Assembly: GCA_026193295.1 (NCBI GenBank)
Contig: JAPHSB010000200.1
Coordinates: forward strand, 1-6,224
Origin: Lysobacterales bacterium
GTDB lineage: Bacteria; Pseudomonadota; Gammaproteobacteria; Xanthomonadales; SZUA-36
Reading direction: 5' to 3'
Length of the DNA: 6,224 nt
The position numbers were made by a program, and so were the translations under genes. Positions 4,539-6,224 of the stretch are shown here, piece after piece. Under the pieces are notes generated by a model. The model searched no databases. It saw only the letters and a list, made by a program, of their open reading frames with translations, and had not been told where the DNA came from. Each line of letters starts with the position of its first letter. Within the stretch, counting starts at the first letter, position 1.

Positions 4539-6224
4539 ACATCCGGCGGATCGATCTTCCCGAAAAAGACCAGCCCTTGAGGGCTGACGTACGCCTGTTG
4601 GGTTCGCTGGTCGGGCAGGTGCTGGTCGATCAACACGGACAGGAATTGCTGGACCGCGTGGAGGCCGTGCGCAAGGCGGCCATCCGCCAGCGGGAGAACA
4701 CGACTGCGCCGGGCGAAGAAGAGCTCGACCAACTCCTGACGGCGCTGGAACCCGAGCAGATGCTGCGGGTCATCCAGGCCTTCACGGCCTATCTGCGGGC
4801 GGTCAACCTCGCTGAAAAAGTCCACCGCATCCGGCGCCGCCGGGACTATCAGCGCGCCGGCGCTGATGCGCAGGCCGGCAGCCTCGACGCCATCCTCGCC
4901 GACCTGAAAGCGCAAGGCTTCGAGGGACAGGCGCTGGCGGATGCGATCAACGCGCTGCGCATCCAGCCGGTCTTTACCGCGCATCCCACCGAGGCGACCC
5001 GCCGCACCATCCAGGAAAAGGAGTACGACATCGTGCTGCGCCTGGTGGAACGATTGAATCCGGAGTTGACGCCGGCTGAACACGACCTGGCGATCGGCCG
5101 CATCCGTTCGGCCCTGACCTCATCGTGGCAGACCCGCCTGGTGCCTCATGCACGTCCGACTGTAGCCGACGAACTGGACAACATCCTGTTTTACCTGACC
5201 GATATCCTGTACCGGGTAACGCCGCTGTTCTACGAGACGCTGGAGCAGGCATTCAACAAGCATTTCGGCCATTGCCCCGAAGGCTTCCTGGAGGACTTGA
5301 TCCTGCGCTTTGGCTCGTGGGTTGGCGGGGATATGGATGGCAACCCCAATGTGACTTCGACAACCATCCTCGAAACGCTGGCGCAGCAGCGCGCGGTCAT
5401 CATCCGGCGCTATGTGCCGGAGGTGAAGCGGCTGTCCCGGTACCTCAGCCAGTCCGCTTCCGAGGTTGGCGTGCTGCCGCAGCTGGAGCAGCGGCTCGAG
5501 CGCTACCGGGACCGGCTGCCCGAGGTGTTCCGGGAGATTCCCGAGCGGCACCGGGACATGCCCTATCGCTGCCTGCTGAGGCTGGTGGCAAAGCGCCTGG
5601 AGGCCACCCTGGCCGAGACCGAAAACGGCTACCCCTCGGCGGACGATTTCGCGGCAGATATCGCTCTCATCGGCGACAGCCTGCGGGCCAACCGGGGCGC
5701 GCATGCCGGCTTGTTCAATGTCGAACGCCTGCTGTGCAGAATCCGGACCTTCGGTTTTCACCTGGTGACCCTGGACGTCCGCCAGGACGCCTTGCTGCAC
5801 CGGCGCGTGGTGGGCGAGTTACTTGGCTGCGCCGATTGGGAGCAACGCGACCCGGAGCGCCGTGCCGAGATCCTGGCGCATCTGCTGGCGTCGGGCGGTC
5901 TGCCTGAACCGGGTGAGAACCCGCTGCTTTCGGATGAGGCTGCCGAGGCTTTGGCCGTGTTCCGCGCGATTTCGACCGCGCGACAGCAGTACGGCAATGC
6001 CGCCATCGGGCTGTTCATCATCAGCATGACCCAGGGAGCGGACGATGTGCTGACCGCGTTGGCCCTGGCCCGGATCGCCAGCCCGCATACCGGGGCCGTG
6101 GCCCGGCTCGATGTCGCTCCCCTGCTCGAGACCGTGAACGATCTGCGCGCCGGTCCGGAGATCGTGCGAGGACTGCTGGCTCATGCCGTGTATCGCAAGC
6201 ATCTGGCCGGCCTGAAAAAGCGGC
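4532..6224 (+). CDS. ppc: Phosphoenolpyruvate carboxylase, N-terminal 564 residues (truncated by window end)
   Basis: This enzyme carboxylates phosphoenolpyruvate with bicarbonate to oxaloacetate, replenishing the TCA cycle from the cytoplasm. The frame opens at the ATG at 4532 and stays open to the window edge, covering roughly 60-65% of the usual length of about 880-930 residues. Recognisable landmarks are PVFTAHPTE with catalytic His151, FGSWVGGDMDGNPNV (260-274) and LVTLDVRQD around residues 412-419. The later active-site loops expected in the family (GYSDSxKD and the glycine-rich GRGGS loop) lie beyond 6224 and cannot be assessed. The common GGDRDGN motif reads GGDMDGN here, with Met268 in place of Arg. 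The start is supported by an N-terminus (MSDIRRIDLP, then LRADVRLLGSLVG) that matches the family's opening LRxxVxxLGxxLG, even though no Shine-Dalgarno precedes it. It lies in the same direction as serC-serA and may share their transcript. Confidence 0.95.
   Translation, partial: MSDIRRIDLPEKDQPLRADVRLLGSLVGQVLVDQHGQELLDRVEAVRKAAIRQRENTTAPGEEELDQLLTALEPEQMLRVIQAFTAYLRAVNLAEKVHRIRRRRDYQRAGADAQAGSLDAILADLKAQGFEGQALADAINALRIQPVFTAHPTEATRRTIQEKEYDIVLRLVERLNPELTPAEHDLAIGRIRSALTSSWQTRLVPHARPTVADELDNILFYLTDILYRVTPLFYETLEQAFNKHFGHCPEGFLEDLILRFGSWVGGDMDGNPNVTSTTILETLAQQRAVIIRRYVPEVKRLSRYLSQSASEVGVLPQLEQRLERYRDRLPEVFREIPERHRDMPYRCLLRLVAKRLEATLAETENGYPSADDFAADIALIGDSLRANRGAHAGLFNVERLLCRIRTFGFHLVTLDVRQDALLHRRVVGELLGCADWEQRDPERRAEILAHLLASGGLPEPGENPLLSDEAAEALAVFRAISTARQQYGNAAIGLFIISMTQGADDVLTALALARIASPHTGAVARLDVAPLLETVNDLRAGPEIVRGLLAHAVYRKHLAGLKKR

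Noticed and set aside
1..6224. CRISPR arrays, insertion sequences, toxin-antitoxin or phage defence genes
   Set aside because: No regularly spaced direct repeats, transposase motifs or defence-family domains were seen; the genes are metabolic apart from one lipoprotein.

Overview
This 6.2 kb window comes from a GC-rich bacterial chromosome, most likely a gammaproteobacterium. That assignment is inferred from the AlaA-like tail, the lipoprotein signal, the PEP carboxylase and the style of the intergenic palindromes; no marker gene settles it. It carries five protein genes, two of them cut by the window edges, and looks like core metabolism.

Layout: (1) Positions 1-358 (+) hold the C-terminal 118 codons of an AlaA-type alanine/glutamate aminotransferase. 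(2) Positions 359-897 are a gene-poor convergent spacer. It contains an elaborate inverted-repeat element at 703-798 with a perfect hairpin inside it, and a second hairpin at 646-688. (3) Positions 898-2022 (-) encode a predicted lipoprotein with a transglutaminase-like Cys-His-Asp domain followed by five TPR repeats. (4) Positions 2023-2214 are a divergent promoter region with two mutually exclusive small hairpins. (5) Positions 2215-3333 (serC) and 3341-4510 (serA), both +, form a tight two-gene serine-biosynthesis operon with a 7-nt gap. (6) From 4532 to the window end (+) lie the first 564 codons of phosphoenolpyruvate carboxylase (ppc), 21 nt after serA. Its start codon sits inside a palindrome and lacks an obvious Shine-Dalgarno sequence.

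How the genes work together: SerA oxidises 3-phosphoglycerate to 3-phosphohydroxypyruvate, and SerC transaminates that with glutamate to phosphoserine. Ppc carboxylates phosphoenolpyruvate, which is formed from the same glycolytic C3 pool, to oxaloacetate. The cluster therefore sits where lower glycolysis branches to serine and to anaplerosis. SerC appears to be the less common Methanosarcina/alphaproteobacterial type, and SerA the short, single-ACT type of about 390 residues. No serB is visible.

I found no convincing undescribed system. The most worthwhile oddities are the spacer repeat element, the transglutaminase-TPR lipoprotein with an A7 tract between its two halves, and an apparent loss of the usual catalytic glutamate in SerA.
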